Positions 1-14,754 of a stretch of DNA of 64,000 nt are shown in pieces; position 1 is the stretch's first letter, and each line of letters begins with the position of its first letter. Position numbers and translations under genes: made by a program. The DNA is from Trichoplax sp. H2 (lineage: Eukaryota > Placozoa > Uniplacotomia > Trichoplacea). The notes below the pieces were generated by a model that had not been told where the DNA came from, searched no databases, and saw nothing but the letters and a program-made list of their open reading frames with translations. Where the stretch lies: contig NOWV01000077.1 of assembly GCA_003344405.1 (NCBI GenBank), positions 248,001 to 312,000 of the forward strand, given 5' to 3'.

Positions 1-224
1 TTTAATTTTGACCGTAATCAGTGAGAATAAGCCAAACGATAATTAAATTCATACATGGCGCTTTCATTATTAAATTTACAGTAAAATGTTACATCACAGT
101 CTTATCTTCTAACGGTATCCATGCTTACAATTAAAGCAGATAATGTTACACTAACTCTATATTCTGTTTTGTCTTTGAGTTTAGCTTATTTTGCTTAAGC
201 GAATAGTATATTATGCGCAATAGA
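1..224. other. Downstream flank of CFAP44
   Basis: AT-rich sequence beyond the CFAP44 stop codon. It probably holds the 3' UTR and end of that minus-strand gene. I see no further exon or RNA gene. Confidence 0.4.
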
Positions 225-3200
225 TTATTTTTGAATAATTGCTGGTAACGGTTGTGATTTTTGCATCGTTGGGCCTTGAGCAGGGGGTAAAACTTGACCA
301 TCTTTCCTAGACAGCTGATGAATTTCAGTTTTTAATGCCTCTATTTCTTGTGACTGTAATTCAATTAATTGCTTAAGACGCCATCTTTCACGTTTATCAG
401 CTTTATGTAAGCTATGATAGTTTGCACCCTAATAAATCATATCCAAACGAAAACGAATCAAATTACCAGTCACCTAATGTTGAAGTGTACTTTATCATGG
501 TCGTATATGAAACATTATCGTGCCCTAAATTATGAACAAGTACTAACCAAGCCAGTCTGACAAGCATTTAGCGATGATTCCAACTCGTTGCCTTCTTGCA
601 CCATACCCATCAGTTTATCTAGCATAGCTGTATTTTCGTGCATCATTGCATTTAGAGACTTCTTTTCAGCTTCAATTTTTTTCTAGGAAAGGGATGAGGT
701 TACAAAACGATATTAAAATCGAGAGGAGATTGAATGGACTTTTAGCGTATCATTATGCTTTTCCTTATGCCATAAATTGTTATCAAGTTTTATAAAATGA
801 TACAGTATACGTACAGTATTATACAGTAGTAATATTTTATAGCTGTTTGCATGAGCGCATCAACTAGGGTACTAAAGTATAGTAATCAATTACGCGCCTT
901 GTAATTTGGAATAAACTGTTACATATAAATTACTCGCACATCACTCCAGTCTTTTATAGGAAATCATCCAGAATAGATTCAAGAATTAAAGTAGGAGCTA
1001 TTTTATTTACTTACATCCCAATCTGCTACTTCTCTATCATACTCTGTTTCGAAATATCGCAATTTTTCTTTTAATTCTTCAGCTCCTTTATTGACGGTAA
1101 CATTGTCCAATTTATCCAAATCGATGATTCTTCCAAATTTAAGTAATTGCATTTCGTTGACCTCTTCCTCTTGTTCTTTAATCTAAGCGAGAGAATTTGA
1201 TATTAACTACTTGATGCCAAATGATCTAGGCAATAATTCGATATATCCAAAGCGGAAAATTGTCATGCTATTAGCGAAATCTATTGGGTGAATTGAACTT
1301 ACCTTCGCATCTTGCACTTTTTTATCTTTAGTTAGTTGAGCGAATTTTTGCCTATCTTCTCTATAAGATGAAAGTAATAAGATCATGTTAAGGCTAGAAA
1401 AATGAGGAGGTGATCGAATTCTTTTCTTTGGGCGTATCATATTCTTATATATGATAAACGTAAAACTAGATGATAATTTGCTTGCGCCACTAAATATTCT
1501 TACTTGAGATAAATATATATATATAATCACCGACTAAACTAATCTTTATTAATAACCAACTACATGTATCTACGGACAAAATTTTAATCCAACTTAATAT
1601 TTATAAAAATGATTTTTTGAATGTTTTTCTTAATTTAAAATATTTAAGATAGTATAAATAACTTACTTAGACGTTTTTTCTCTCAATACTAAACATATAC
1701 TATACACGGTACTTTAGGTGTTATTAGTGATATGTTAATAGCACTTTAAAGGTAGAGCAATAATCAGCCTAAAAAACATACTTAAATAGGCGCCGCTGGT
1801 TCTGTTTTTCAGACTTGAGTTCTTCAATTCTCTCACGTAATTTACTTTGGCTTGATTTTCGGAACACCAAACATTGCGATAAATCGCGAGGTAAGGTACC
1901 ATTAACGATGTATTGAATTTGATCAAGATGAATGGTAACTACAACATCCAATTCATTCAGTTTCTGTTGTTTTTCCAACTATAGAAGATTTAATTAAAAT
2001 AATTCAGGTATCGCTACAATTAAGAGCGTAGATTATATGTTTTGTAGGGAAGAGAGATTACGCAGAACTAAGTTATATTAGCTGCAAGAACTTTAACACC
2101 GATCGAATTAACTGAAATTTGAATGTGGTAAGAATTGTTATAATATTTGCAATATCAGCTAATCAAGAAGCAATTTGTAGCATTTGTATAGCAATATTTT
2201 AATCCGTTAATACCATCTACAATAAGTAACACAAGATTAATTACCTGGAATTTTTCTAGTTCTCCTTGTGCTGCTTTTAAGGCAGCATCAATAGCTTTTA
2301 ATTTTTTAGTTAAATTATCATGCTCTTTCTTTAACAATTCGCAGGCTTTCTTTTCTTCAACTAGTTGCTCTTCATTTTCTTGTCGTCTTTCCCTGATGTT
2401 CATAGTTCCATCGAATAATTCCTACGATAGACCATCATTTATACGTCAAATGAAAATAAAAAATGTGGGAAGATCATTACTAATCAGCTTGATATAGATA
2501 AGTACTTTCAAAATATATCATGTTTAGAGTAATAATTGATGTTGATTGCACTACAGAGGAATACTTTAATTATGAAATCAATGGCGCATATTACGACTAG
2601 CAGGAGATTGGAATAGACAGGTACGAAATAGTTCCATGAAATTGTTAAACTTATATTTGTTCGTATCTATATTTTATTACATCTATAGGACGAACAAGAT
2701 GTAGTCCAACTAATTGCCTGATAGTATACCTCATCACAGCCTGCAGGGCAGACACTATAATCGACTTCATCTTCAGAATCGTCGTCTTCTGATTCAGAAG
2801 ATAAGAAATCATCATCATCATCATCGTCATCGCTTTCTTCATCGGAATCTAGTAGATTATATGATAAAGATTGTTTAGAATTTTCTAGTTATAAATAGTA
2901 TTACGGATGAAAGATCAATTAAGCTAAAATTTCACATTTTTAATGCCGTAGGGAATAGTTTACCTGCGTTATCTTTAGCTTTTTTTCTGACTTTTTTGAT
3001 TTTTTTCTTGAATAACTTGGTCAAAAATTCAGCATATTTATTATTGTCACCTAATGAAGTTTGAAAGGATTGATGCAGAGCTTTCTCTTTTTCCTGAAGT
3101 CGTTCAATATCCTTCTTTTTAGCTTCGTATTTTTGCCAGCATTCTTCTACCTATATTTTGTAGTTTAACAATGAATAGGTTAGTTATTTAAACTTCCTAC

Positions 3201-6200
3201 TGAATAAACCCTATTCTAACTAGCTATCGGAGCAATCTTTACTTTAGTTTGCATATCTGTTTTTTCATCCATTTTAGCATCCACGCGATCAGCTAGAACA
3301 TTTTCACTCTTCTCAAATTCTTTTAGTAAAGCAAGCTCTTTAAACAATGTTAAATATCTGAAAATTTAAAGTGTAGACAATTATCAAACAACATACACCG
3401 ACAGTAGAACTATCGACGATACTTGTAGCCATAAAATTATTCTTATATTTTATGTTATAGTAGGATAGCCTGAATAACTATCCAAACCTCTGTTTCGTAT
3501 ATGTATGTAACGATTTATGTAAGCAAAAGAATCGTACTTGATGTCAGCGTTCTTTAATTTGACGCTTAATTTGGCTTTCTGTTCTCTAATTTCCGCTAAT
3601 TCTTCATCAAATTCGTTCAATAAATTTTCAATTTCTTCAAGCAAGCTATCACGTTCATAGATTAATCTATAAATGTCAAAAGGAGGTTATTAATTGGAAA
3701 TCGATCAGTTTATCTGACAGATTAACAGTGCTTTTTATAGATCATTAAACATGACAAATATTCTACCTCTAATTCAAAAATATTAACAATAGAATATACC
3801 ATTGTCGCTACTTAAATAATTTTAAGTTGTACTATCGATTTAAGCAGAGATATTATATAAAATTATAAATAATAAGAATATATTCTTCTACTACTTTAAA
3901 ATTAATTCAAATATCACTAAAATCATTATTTAAGGGTAAAACTGGCATTACATATTAAATCATAGTGTAGTGTAATTCTTAATATTACAGTGGTAATATA
4001 GCAAAGATTATATGTAGAGATTGAAATTTTGGCGTAAAGTCATTTCATTTTTACTATTATTCAGAAGCTGTGGATAAAATATTATATCATTTCGTCTTGA
4101 CACTGTGATAATTCTTTACGGTTAAGCTTTACTTCTTAGTGTATTAATCTAGAGATTGTAGCTGTATGAATGATGGTAATGAAGGATATCAAATGAATAT
4201 GAATATTTCTAACGATTTACTCTAGGTTAGCGAATGGGAATTATTCCTAAATTTTTAGATATGTCGTTCATAAAATGAGTTCCGTATATTTTACCTGACT
4301 TCTTTCATTGCTTCTAATTCTTCTTCTAATGGAGATTTTGATATAATCTTTTCTACAGATGCTCCACGTGAACGCAATATTTCAGTCTCAATTTGAGAAT
4401 TTCGAGAAGAAGCTCGAGAAGCTCGAGTATCACTAGTGAAACTCATAGCATTGCTTCTAGTATTTGCTTCTTTACTTTCATTATTTGCTGTCTGTGATGA
4501 TGAAGCCTCGTTATTGGCCCCACTAGGAAATGCACTTAGTAAACCACCAAATAGAGCGCCTTCTTCAGAAGCCGCTACAGCCATTTCTAATCGTTCCTTT
4601 TCTGCCATATCTTCTTGAAATTTAATCAGCGTCTCTTTAGTATATTCAAATCGCCTATATGGGATGAAATTGGTAAAAAAATTGGTATATTTGGTTTATT
4701 CCGTATTATATAGATTAATATTCGGAATGGTCGTGTAGCAAAGTTATAGGTTTTTTAACGCTTAATTCCTTAATTAACCATTATGCTAGTTTATTACATT
4801 TAATTATTCTGCGGTAATTAACTGTCATAGTCATCGTAGTGATGACAGTAAGGCAGTATAAGTTTAATTTACCTTTCCGGTTCTTCTTCGATATCGAGTT
4901 TAGGGGCATCCATCAGATGCACCGATTTTTGGTTTCCCAACTGATTTTGGATATCCTTCAATTGGTTCAATTTCATCGTAACAGTTTTAATAACTTTTTT
5001 CTTCTTCTCTCTTAATCTCAAAACTTTTAAATTGAATTCGCGCTTATGCCGATAAATCTATAAGGAAACAAGGTAAGAATTAGAGGATTGCATTTAATTC
5101 GTAAATATTCTTAAAGGGCCGATACCTTTTGCAATTATCTATTGTATATTGTATATCGAACAAGTATGGCATATAATGATATATCTTTGCCATGCCACAT
5201 TACTACTAGCTTAATTCAGTAGGTATCTCTACCTATATTATTATTCATGCTATGAAAGAATGAATGATATCAAGGTCTATCAAAATCAGGAAGGTCTAGG
5301 TAACAAGTATGCAACAAATGCGCATATCGATACACTGGCTAAGTAGTTGTAGCCGTCAATGTGTGAAATATCGCATTTTAAAGGATTAAATTTATGATTT
5401 CGTTAACACCCATGCATAGAATAGAGAAGGAATGGATGGTCATAATCGTCGATAGAGATAAAAGGACAGAATCTTTACATAAAGGAGGTTTATCTGGCTT
5501 AGCTCGAACAAGAACTTACTCGATTACGGAGAAGAACTAATTCCTCGCGCTTTCTGTTTGCTGTTAAACGTTGATCTTCTGGAACAACATAATCTGTAGC
5601 AGTCTTCAATTTAAAATCGCCCATATTCTCGCGCGCAAATTTAATTGCATCAACGAGCTCAGGATCTTCATAGTCTTCTGATGGCCTATTCTTTTCTAAT
5701 TCTTCCCACTAAAAATAATAAGTTGCCGTTATACATTTTCTAATTATGGATATTATAATGGGCGATTGCATTACAAAAATTATGTTGGCATAAATTTAAG
5801 TAGATCATGAATGTTAATCTACTGTTTACAATTCTATCGGATCAGATTGCAATTAAATGCGTAACTAATTTTATCTCAGAGGTGTTTCTGTTTTACCTCA
5901 CGTTGACGGATTAATTTCTTTCTCTTTCGCTGCTCTGCTTTAGGCAGTTTAGTAAAGTTAGACACAGACTTTTTACCTAACATCCGCCGATCAGAACGTG
6001 TAGATGTTGCCGATCCCTAGTATAGTTCATTTAATAAATTTTAGTTAGTATCAAGGCTAAAATATCATCGATGAAGACTAATACTTTAACGAACAACTGT
6101 CTAAATTAAGCTACTTACTCGAGATTTTATCCGTCGTTTTTTACCACTGATACTGGCAGCTTGACTTTTAGTTCTCTCACGAGTTGCTGTTTCTTGGTTT

Positions 6201-9200
6201 TCACCGCCTTCGGTGACAGCTCGATGAATACTATCTTTAAAATCTTCTTGATCAGCAGCGTTAGAATAAGCCAAACGAAAGGTACTGACATTATAGCCTT
6301 TCTTAAATCCTTTAACAAGAATTCTTTCTATTTCGATTCCATCTTTAAATCTATCGAGGTAACATAGATAAGCAAGGAAAGTGAGAATATTATCATATCA
6401 TTTTGTGTTTGGTAGCTATTAGTCTATAATTTCATTGTTATTAAGCCGTAGTAATACAAGAGTAGTAGAGCTGACTAACTTAGATTGTAATTTTCGCAAG
6501 GTAACGTCCATTTTCTCCGATTCCCACGCTAATTGTTTTTGGACTAACTTAATCTGAAATTAGCGCAAAATGATAATATATATATATATCAAGTTAATGT
6601 TCCATTTTTAAGAAGTAAATACTTGTAATCATTAGCAATCGTAAGAAATAGACAGGATTACCATCGTTATCATAACAAATTAGTTTAATTTTTTCTGTTA
6701 CAAGATAAAATGACTTACTTTTTCCTGCTTTTGCTTTTCAATATCACCCTTAACTAACTGATCCAGTTCGAATTCCTATATAATAAAAGTATATTTTTAA
6801 AAGGAAATTCTCAATTATTGATATACTAGCTACAAAGATATAAATTGATGATACTGATGAAGTCTAACTACTCATTTGTACACTAATATTTCGATATCAT
6901 ACTGTATTAAAAATGCTATAGTAACTTTCAAGAGTAATAATTATAGATGCAAATTGGATGATAGAAATGAGTCCAGTATATCCGCATAGGAGTATAAAGA
7001 AATGGGGATAATGCGATATTTGAATTTAAGGAAAATTAGCTTCAACAAATTTTTAATATACATTCTAGAGGATGATTACAGATTTATCGATTTCGTAAGG
7101 CCGGATAAAACTTTGAACTATGTTAGAATTTTATTAAATTTCAATGATGTATAGCAGAGACGTCGGCTAAGCTTGGATAGATTGGTGCCGTAGATAGTAG
7201 ATCTAAATACTTTATATCTTAAAATCTAGCCTATACCCAAAGGGTACTTAATAGCCAGTCTATTTTGCTATCTCATCATTTATATACCGTTCTCTTCAAT
7301 TGCAATTTTGTCGGTAAGTCATTATTACGGTTAAGAATTTTCTTGAAGCGTAAGCGAAGGTTCGCCATTTCATTTCGAACATTCTATTATTTCGTTTAGA
7401 TTGTGAGCAAAAAGAACAGGAAATGGCGTTAATTTCACAGACTACTAGTATTTAGCCTTGATTATGAAGTGGATTATCAATATCAGGCTAAAGTTGATCT
7501 TATATGTGTATTTACCTGTTTCTTTTCTTCAGCTTCTTTTAATCGCTTGTCATATTCCGATTTTTGTTTAGCATCTTCTAAGCTGTTGGTTTATTAAATA
7601 GTGAAAATGGAATTGAATAAAAGTAAGAAATCAGAATAACATATATGCAAAGTTCAAATATAAGACTTCTATCTTATTCTAGGTAGAAATGTTGAAATAC
7701 GGTAACTAACTGAGCATTTAAATGACAGTAGATACAGGGTGTACTAGTTTATCAAGCACTAACTATTCTGACATTGGTTATATAATTAACATCTAAAATA
7801 TTGTCAAATTAGAAACTGCTAGAATTATGAAATAAGCAAGAGGAAATGACGGCTATTAAAAATTAAAAGGTTGATTCTTATTACCTATAAGCTGAACGGT
7901 CAGTAATATCTTCCATGCGGTTATCGCCTTCCATGATTGACTGTGACAAGTGAAAGAAATTAAGTTACACAGAATTTTATATAGAGTGTCAAAATGGATG
8001 ATTTACTGCCATAGCATTTTATTTAAAATTTGTAGGGAATAAAGATCAAGCTAGCCATTACCATTGACATAGAATCTATCTTTCCACCGTCAACGGTATC
8101 CATTTCGTTATGGGCAAAAACGAAAAAGTTGCCATCGCTACCAGTGGTTAAGATATATTTCTTGTCAAAACTTGAACAAATATTAGTCACACGTCCGTAG
8201 AAGCCATCGTGAATTGAGAGGGACCAATAATCAGCCAATTCTGGGATATCGCTAGGTAATTGATTCCCTTTTATTGCATTTTCTTGCGGCTGACAGCGAA
8301 CAATACCATTATCGAAACCAAGTATCAACAGCTTTCCATCACGGCTGATTTAATGATCAATATGCAAAAGTGAAACGATAATTAACTCAGCTATTAAGAG
8401 ATCTAGAATTAAAGCTATTATATGTAATTATTGGATTGGAAGAATAGTTTTAGCATTATGTTTACTCACCTCAAATGAAGAGATCGGATAGGAGAATCGT
8501 TACTATCAGTAACTGGAATAGCCTTAACTGGCTCACCAAAGTGATCGACTTCATTTGTATCTTGATTATCAGGTTCTTTCTGTTGAATTCTAGCCTGCCA
8601 TTCTTCATATGATTCCATTTTACATTTATAAAGATATCCAGCATCGTATCCTCCCTATAAAAAAATAAAATTTGCATCAACTCTCCGAGGATAATATTTT
8701 AAAACCTAATTTTTGTAAAAACATTTCTATATTTCATTAGTACTGTCAGGTTAATGTATTATTTTAGCAACAACCTGAAAGTGATGCTTTAAAACTAATT
8801 TGCCTATTTTATACGTACAGGCTTACATGGACAACTTTAATAACATCACTCTATAATGCACACTACCTTAATTGGTAATAGCTAATACTAGATCAAGAAA
8901 TATATGACATTACTCCTTATATTTGTGATTGCTTTACCATTGATAGCCAGAAATGGTCAATTTCATCCGCATAGAATCCACGAATAATTGTCCGTATTCC
9001 ATTATCCGATTCCTCTTCTACTTCTTCCTCTTCTTTTCCTTTTTCTCCTGCTGCGGTATCCTCTTGTTTTTCCTCATTGTCTTCTTCTTCTTCACTATTA
9101 CCGATATTAAAAAGTGAACACATTCAATTATTACGTCGAAGAGAAATAAGATATTTATTTTATATCTATTCACATCACATCATGTCGTATATGTATATAC

Positions 9201-9917
9201 TCACATCTATTTTAATTCATTCTATATCTAGCTTTAATATATTTTAATTTATGCAATTAAATCTATTATTTATCAGTTTATTTCTTAACATATTAGTTGT
9301 AGTAAGAATAATTCTTTTATCATGACATTTTACCCGCTTTCTTCACCATTAGCTCTTCTAAGAGCTCTTGCTTCTTCTTTTGCTTTTTGTCTAGCTTCTT
9401 CTTCAGCTTTCTTAATCTCTTCAGCTTCTGCTATCTATAAATACAGTAGTAATACGTTAAAGGTTCGTAGATGGTGATAAATATCGTAATAGTCAATGAT
9501 TGAAATAAACTTAGTATACAATGTTGTATTATGCTTACACGTAGCTTCTTTTTAATGGTGTGAAATTTAAATTGCCTAATTTTAATTGCTTCTTCTGGAA
9601 GTTGATAAGTTTTAGATGTTGAATAAGTATTAGGTTTTGGGGCTACTACTTCTAAAGCAACACCATCTTGACAACACACTAGGACGACTTTCTTTTTCTG
9701 TAGAAAATGATTTAATCAAGTAATGAAGAGATGCTTATTGTAGTTACATTAATATCATCAATTTGATATAAATTGATTTTATGCGTTATTATAGTGCTAT
9801 ACTAACATGGCTTTCAGGTGCCCATGCAATCGAGACTACAGGACAAGGCATTTTAATAAATCCGATAGCCTGGAAAGTATCACGGATAGCGAAGAAGAAT
9901 ATGGACGAATCGGCTCC
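225..9917 (-). other. CFAP44: CFAP44 exons 2-27 (exon map)
   Basis: In transcription order: 9807-9917, 9539-9697, 9334-9434, 8938-9094, 8470-8654, 8062-8344, 7885-7940, 7516-7582, 7288-7383, 6719-6775, 6480-6553, 6119-6350, 5897-6016, 5520-5708, 4873-5057, 4295-4654, 3538-3666, 3243-3357, 2964-3150, 2730-2848, 2245-2421, 1782-1978, 1303-1360, 1015-1182, 548-682, 225-428. All introns are GT-AG and phases join without frameshift; the total is 6171 nt, an exact multiple of three. Exons 2-7 continue the WD repeats (SSIFFFAIRD, GGYDAGYLYKC); exons 8-27 are mainly coiled coil. The last exon ends in AIIQK and TAA. Confidence 0.85.
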
Positions 9918-12424
9918 CTAATAATATTTTCAAATAAAGATGAGCGTATTTTTAACGAAAGAATAAATTATTTGATTATAAATCAACGTCTTAAAATTAG
10001 ATTAATAGTAAAAATTGAATAGAGTATAATTACAATTAGGGCATAATATCACTGTTATGATTCATTATTACATTTTTTCGTAATATCTAATACTCTATGC
10101 TGATAAGCAGTATTCTACACATTGAAGCAGTACGTAATATTGCTAATATAAATAAAAGGCATTTCGAAGCTTACCCCTGTAACCAGAATGTCGCCAGTGT
10201 TATCAATTGCCATGCAAGTAACTGAGGAATTATGAGGCTTCATGACTTGTTCTAATGCAATTTGAGTGCTTGAAATATCACTAGGTGATCGAATTCGACG
10301 CTGAATTGCTCCTTCATCTAATTTCTTTGCAATGCGCAATGCACGAACTATCCCATCATCGAATCCAACCAAGACCGATACTCCAAGAGGATCAACACTT
10401 TCTGGTAACCAAAGTAGGCAAGTACCGCTAGAATTAAATTTTGATGAGCACAATTGCTGCTTCTTTATATAATGATAGACTTTGACCGTATGATCTTCAG
10501 CAGTTGTAGCTACCATATGATGTTTTGGTGATGTTTGCATGCCAGTAATTTCACCAGCATGAAAAGAAAACAGTTTCTCAGGTGGTTTAGTTGTGTGAGA
10601 AAAGGATAAATCAAGTTTCCATATTCCACCGCTAGCATCTTGACCATACCAAATACTAGCCAAGTTTGTATCTACAGATTTTACCATCGATTTCAGTTTA
10701 ACATCTAGGCCAACCTTTAATTCATACATAGGTTCCATTTCAAAGATTTGTCCTTCTTCTCCTACTTCTGCGGAATCGACTGTTTCAAAATCCCATACAC
10801 GAATGTAACCATCATTTCCGATGGTAATTAGTTCACCTTCATCGTAGAAAAATCCTTCAATACTACCAATATGGCATGACTTTTTAGCTTTTCGTCCGAT
10901 TTGTACCTTAATTAAGCCATTATCCCATACTAGCATATTACCCCAGTCGGTTCCAGATAAGACTTTACCGTCAGGCAATTCAACGTAGCTAATAATATCA
11001 CTAATTTGTGTTCGCCCAAATTTACCAATATAACCTTTTAATTTTAAACCGGTAAACGTTTCTGCCATAGTCCAGAATTTGATATGGCCAGTGCCACTTG
11101 TCGTTAAGTGGCCTTCATTTTCTGGCGAAAATGTAACATTGAAGACATCTTGTGAGAATGCTTTGGTGCGTAAGACAATTTTTTCTTTTTTCCAATCCCA
11201 AATAGTTAGGGTATAATCAGGAGAGCAGCCAACTGATGCAAGATGTATACCAGAGCTTGGTGAGAAATCGATATGAGCGTAAGCATGTTCAGTTCCACAT
11301 CGAAGTATACGATGCAACCGAAGCGAAGGATAATGATAGACGTTAATATTGGGTTTAATTCCACGTTCTGCAACAGCGAAGAACTCTCGCTCAGGGTGAA
11401 CAGCAATAGCACCAATACCACCGCCTCCCGTTGTTCGTATATGCTGTTGCTGGCCACTCGTTAAATTTAGTATTTGTACAAAGTTACCGGCAGAGAATAA
11501 AACGTGTTGAGTATCCATCATAAAGAGATTGGATGCTTTAGTACATTCGTAACCAAAAGAATGAAATAAATCCATGAAATTACTAGGATAATTAGAAGTC
11601 GAGATAGGCTTGGATTCTAATTCATTGTTATCATAATAGAAATCATCTGGTAATATTTCCTCTTCTTCTTCTTCTTCTTGCATATTTTCATCTTGTACTA
11701 CCTCTTTATCATGACTATTTTGATTTTCTTGTGAATTGGGTGAATTATGTTCTGCTTCATCATCGCTTGTTTCATCGTTGTCTTCATCTGAGTTGTTTTC
11801 GTCGGAAGATTTTTTCTTGGTGGCTTTTTGCTTTTCTCTTTCATCATCTGAGTCATCTTTGAGGTAAGCATCATATTTTGAAAATATTTGCTGCTTACTA
11901 GGACTAGCAGATACACTTTGTGGGAGACTGATTTCTTGCAGATTTGCGTTATCGTCTCGTTGAACATTCTCCCCTGGGTTATTGTCATGGGCACTTGCTT
12001 GATGGTCTTCTTTTACATCTTCAGCCTGTTTAGTTTGGCCCTGATCTGTATTAGGTGCGTTATCATGTTGGGATGTACTTGCGTTATTATTATCGGTTGA
12101 TGATGGATTATCTTGATCTGTAGTAGGTGATTGTTCAGTAGTAGAAGTTAATCCTGGTGTCTCTGGTTGAACAGGAGTATCATCGGATTGAACGGCAAGT
12201 GTAGAATTATCTTGATTGCTATCCATTAGTACTTCTTGTGTGGGATGGGTTGAATCCTGTATATCATTCTTTGGAGTTGTACTTGTATCATCTGTATCCA
12301 CTGTTGGTGAATGATCTTGATGGGATGCCTCGTCCAATGGACCGTCTACAGGCTTCTCTTCTTCTGTATTCGAATGGGTGTCGTTTTCGACATTGCTACT
12401 TGATTGAACATGGTTATCAGCCAT
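225..12424 (-). CDS. CFAP44: Cilia- and flagella-associated protein 44 (CFAP44/WDR52)
   Basis: Axonemal protein; in other organisms CFAP44 and CFAP43 form the tether of inner dynein arm f/I1 and are needed for flagellar beating. The spliced model has 27 exons and 2056 aa (human about 1850). The first exon (10175-12424) encodes an acidic, Ser/Thr/Gln/Asn-rich N-terminus of about 270 residues, then the family motif LPDDFYYD, HSFGYEC and a run of WD40 repeats (IWDW, IRVWDF). Later exons add further WD repeats, then long charged coiled coil with family landmarks WEELEKNRPSEDYEDPE, DYVVPED, VCPAGCDE and QQKLNELDVVV. An Asp/Glu-rich patch lies in exon 21. The ATG at 12424 opens the long first exon and has no in-frame extension that I can support. 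It is head-to-head with the ZDHHC23-like gene. Identification is firm; individual splice sites are hand-called. Confidence 0.95.
10175..12424 (-). other. CFAP44: CFAP44 exon 1: acidic N-terminus and first WD40 propeller
   Basis: A single 2250-nt exon ends at GTTACAGGG followed by GTAAGC. The first 270 or so residues are low complexity, with many D, E, S, T, Q and N and an acidic EEEEEEE run, before the conserved propeller start. This N-terminal tract accounts for much of the extra length over human CFAP44. Confidence 0.9.
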
Positions 12425-14754
12425 GATTATACCGCGTATTCCAGGTAATAATTAATCTTTCTTGACTCGTCTACTATCATTCAAGTTGACTACTGCTATG
12501 GCTAATTTCAATTGATGCGATGGAGCTTTTCTATGCATAAGACTAGCAGTAATATTGATCTCTAATCTAGTCAGATACGGTTAAAATCGGAACGTTGTTG
12601 TCGTGAAGTCGTTGCTATGGCGACAGAGCGAGCTAGATTCAGCTATCCACTTTGCTATACTGGTACTGTACCAACTACCAAGGGATTAGACTACACTAGG
12701 CCTTGGCGAATCACTCTTGGACGGACAGACACATTCGTCCTGATCTCCAAACACTTCGTTATGATACTACTTCAGTATGCAGATGGTTCCAATGGACTGA
12801 TTTTTTACTAAATTATGTAATCATATCATGTTGAATCTTATTATCCGTTGCTAAAGTTCTGCTTGAAAATAGCTCTATAAGATCCTGAATATTATTGAAA
12901 TTAGTACCAGTGATTTAGGAAAGCAGACACGGAAGATCCATACTAAGTACAGCAGTCTATTTTTTCGACAGTGCAGTTGGCGGCTTCATTTGGTTAAAAA
13001 AGTCCGTCCATCCGAGGAGTGATCAGTCCAGGTCTTCTTCTAGTACTGTGTCCACTAAATAAATATAGTGCGGGCTCCCTCCTAAACTACTAGAAAAGAT
13101 CTCTCATCTTTAGTCATAGACTACTGGAGAAGAGCTCTAGTCTAGTCATAAACTGCTAGAAAAGGCTTCTAGTCATGGACTACGTAGTAGAAAAGATCTT
13201 TTTCTACAAGCCCACGATAATACCAAACAGTCTCTACTGGCAACCCATCAGCGTTCTACCTCAAAGCTCTGAACGGAACGAGTAGTGCTACTAAAGACTA
13301 CCGTCATGTTGTCGATGACTAGATCAATGCAATCTATCGAAACTGCAGTGCTCTTTCGTGTTTATCAAGATTTCTTCATCCACTTTGCTGAAATGATGCA
13401 AAGTGTAAAGAGAAAATGATCAATTGGTTTCGACGCGATAGTGTGTACTATCTACAGTATATTGCAGTAGGTTTACAGCGAATTTTTTCTCGATGGGGGT
13501 TTTGCAGTCCATAAGTGTAAATCAAGAAGAAAATGGACAGTTCTAATGTCATTCTGTCTATGTCGAGATCAATTCTTGATGATAGAACTTGTGGGTTTCG
13601 TCCATAGAAACGTCCTCAATTTTGGGGGGAATATCTCCATGGTTTCGTATGACTTCGTGACCCTCATTACTGACCCTTAGACCGGTAAATGGCGGCCCAA
13701 CGAACAGCATCCGTTCATGTCTAAAACAAATGTCGCATGTTAAAGGGTTTTTGCCAGTGTAGAATGTATATGTTCTTGCCTTTATACGACATTTGTTTCA
13801 CACACTACAATCAATGTTTGGTACTGTTTGCGCACTATAGTTACTGCTTACCTTATTACCCTATTACAGTGTACAGTACTGAGTGTACAGTACACACAGA
13901 CACACAGTTATACTGTAGTGACCCGGAAAAATGCGTACCGCACCGTCCGTACCGATCCGCGCCGCACCGTACTATTCCGGACCAGAGGTCATGCTATCAT
14001 GGTACAGTACTAAACCGCGAGATACAGTCTCTAGTTCATTTGCGACTGTAGTAAGTCCAATCCCACCCATCAAGAAAAAATTTCTTCTTTCTCATTCCAT
14101 CGAAAGGTGGAAGCCATAACTGGCCATAAGTAGGCATTGCTGCTAACGTTGTCAATTATCCCATCGTTTAATGACTGCTTCAATTGGTGCATCTGTCGCA
14201 TAGCTTCTAAGTTGCCATTTAAGGCTATTAACAAGGACAAGATAGAGTGGATTATAGGAAGATATCTTACCTGGAACCATCGCAATCCAAACAATAAACG
14301 ACAAATTCGACCGGTTGAAAGTGTAAAGATTTGCATCATTGGCATCATCTTGTCGATGGTATCCTATCGACTAGGATAAATCCAAACTAGCCTGCAATAA
14401 GATAAATGACTGAGTTGAAGAGAGTCTTTCTGTTAATGTTGCTGTTTATTTCATGATCGAGTTGCATCGGTAACTTGGCTATCTGTAAAGATCAATAAAC
14501 AAGATTAAATTGATCAACGAGGATCAAGTAGACGGGCTGAATTGAAGATTGGAGAGCAAAAGTAAGTTATTAGTATGCTTCTGGGGGTATTTTATCAAGA
14601 GCTAAACCTGATCCTATTGGAATTGGAGGATAGATGATTAAGTTAGTGTTTTAATTTTGCCTTTCTTTTCCGTAGTTACCACTGTCGATACTGGAAACCT
14701 TGCTCGAGAAGAGTTTGATAATAATAACAAACCATAGAGAAAGGTATTATTAAC
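12425..14754. other. Intergenic region between divergent CFAP44 and ZDHHC23-like genes
   Basis: This 2.3-kb gap should hold both promoters. It contains short open frames at 12617-12811 (plus) and 14070-14348 (minus) that I do not recognise. There is a degenerate short tandem repeat near 13080-13210 and a patch of GTACAGTA-type motifs near 13865-13920. No clear gene is seen. Confidence 0.4.
13080..13210. repeat. Degenerate short tandem repeat
   Basis: About three to four imperfect copies of a roughly 35-45-bp unit, recognisable by GACTACTGGAGAAGAGCTCT, AAACTGCTAGAAAAGGCTTC and GACTACGTAGTAGAAAAGAT, each followed by a TAGTCATxxACT-like segment. Copies vary in length. No coding meaning is apparent. 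Confidence 0.5.

Noticed and set aside
9807-10022. 71-codon plus-strand frame
   Set aside because: It is the antisense shadow of CFAP44 exon 2 (9807-9917), which encodes a WD repeat.
12617-12811. 64-codon plus-strand frame near the CFAP44 start
   Set aside because: No motif recognised and no downstream exon in phase.
14070-14348. Minus-strand frame with STGRICRLLFGLRWF, faintly like a PEX11-type segment
   Set aside because: The resemblance is too weak, and no neighbouring exons support a gene. A GTAAGA donor inside the frame is the only positive sign.
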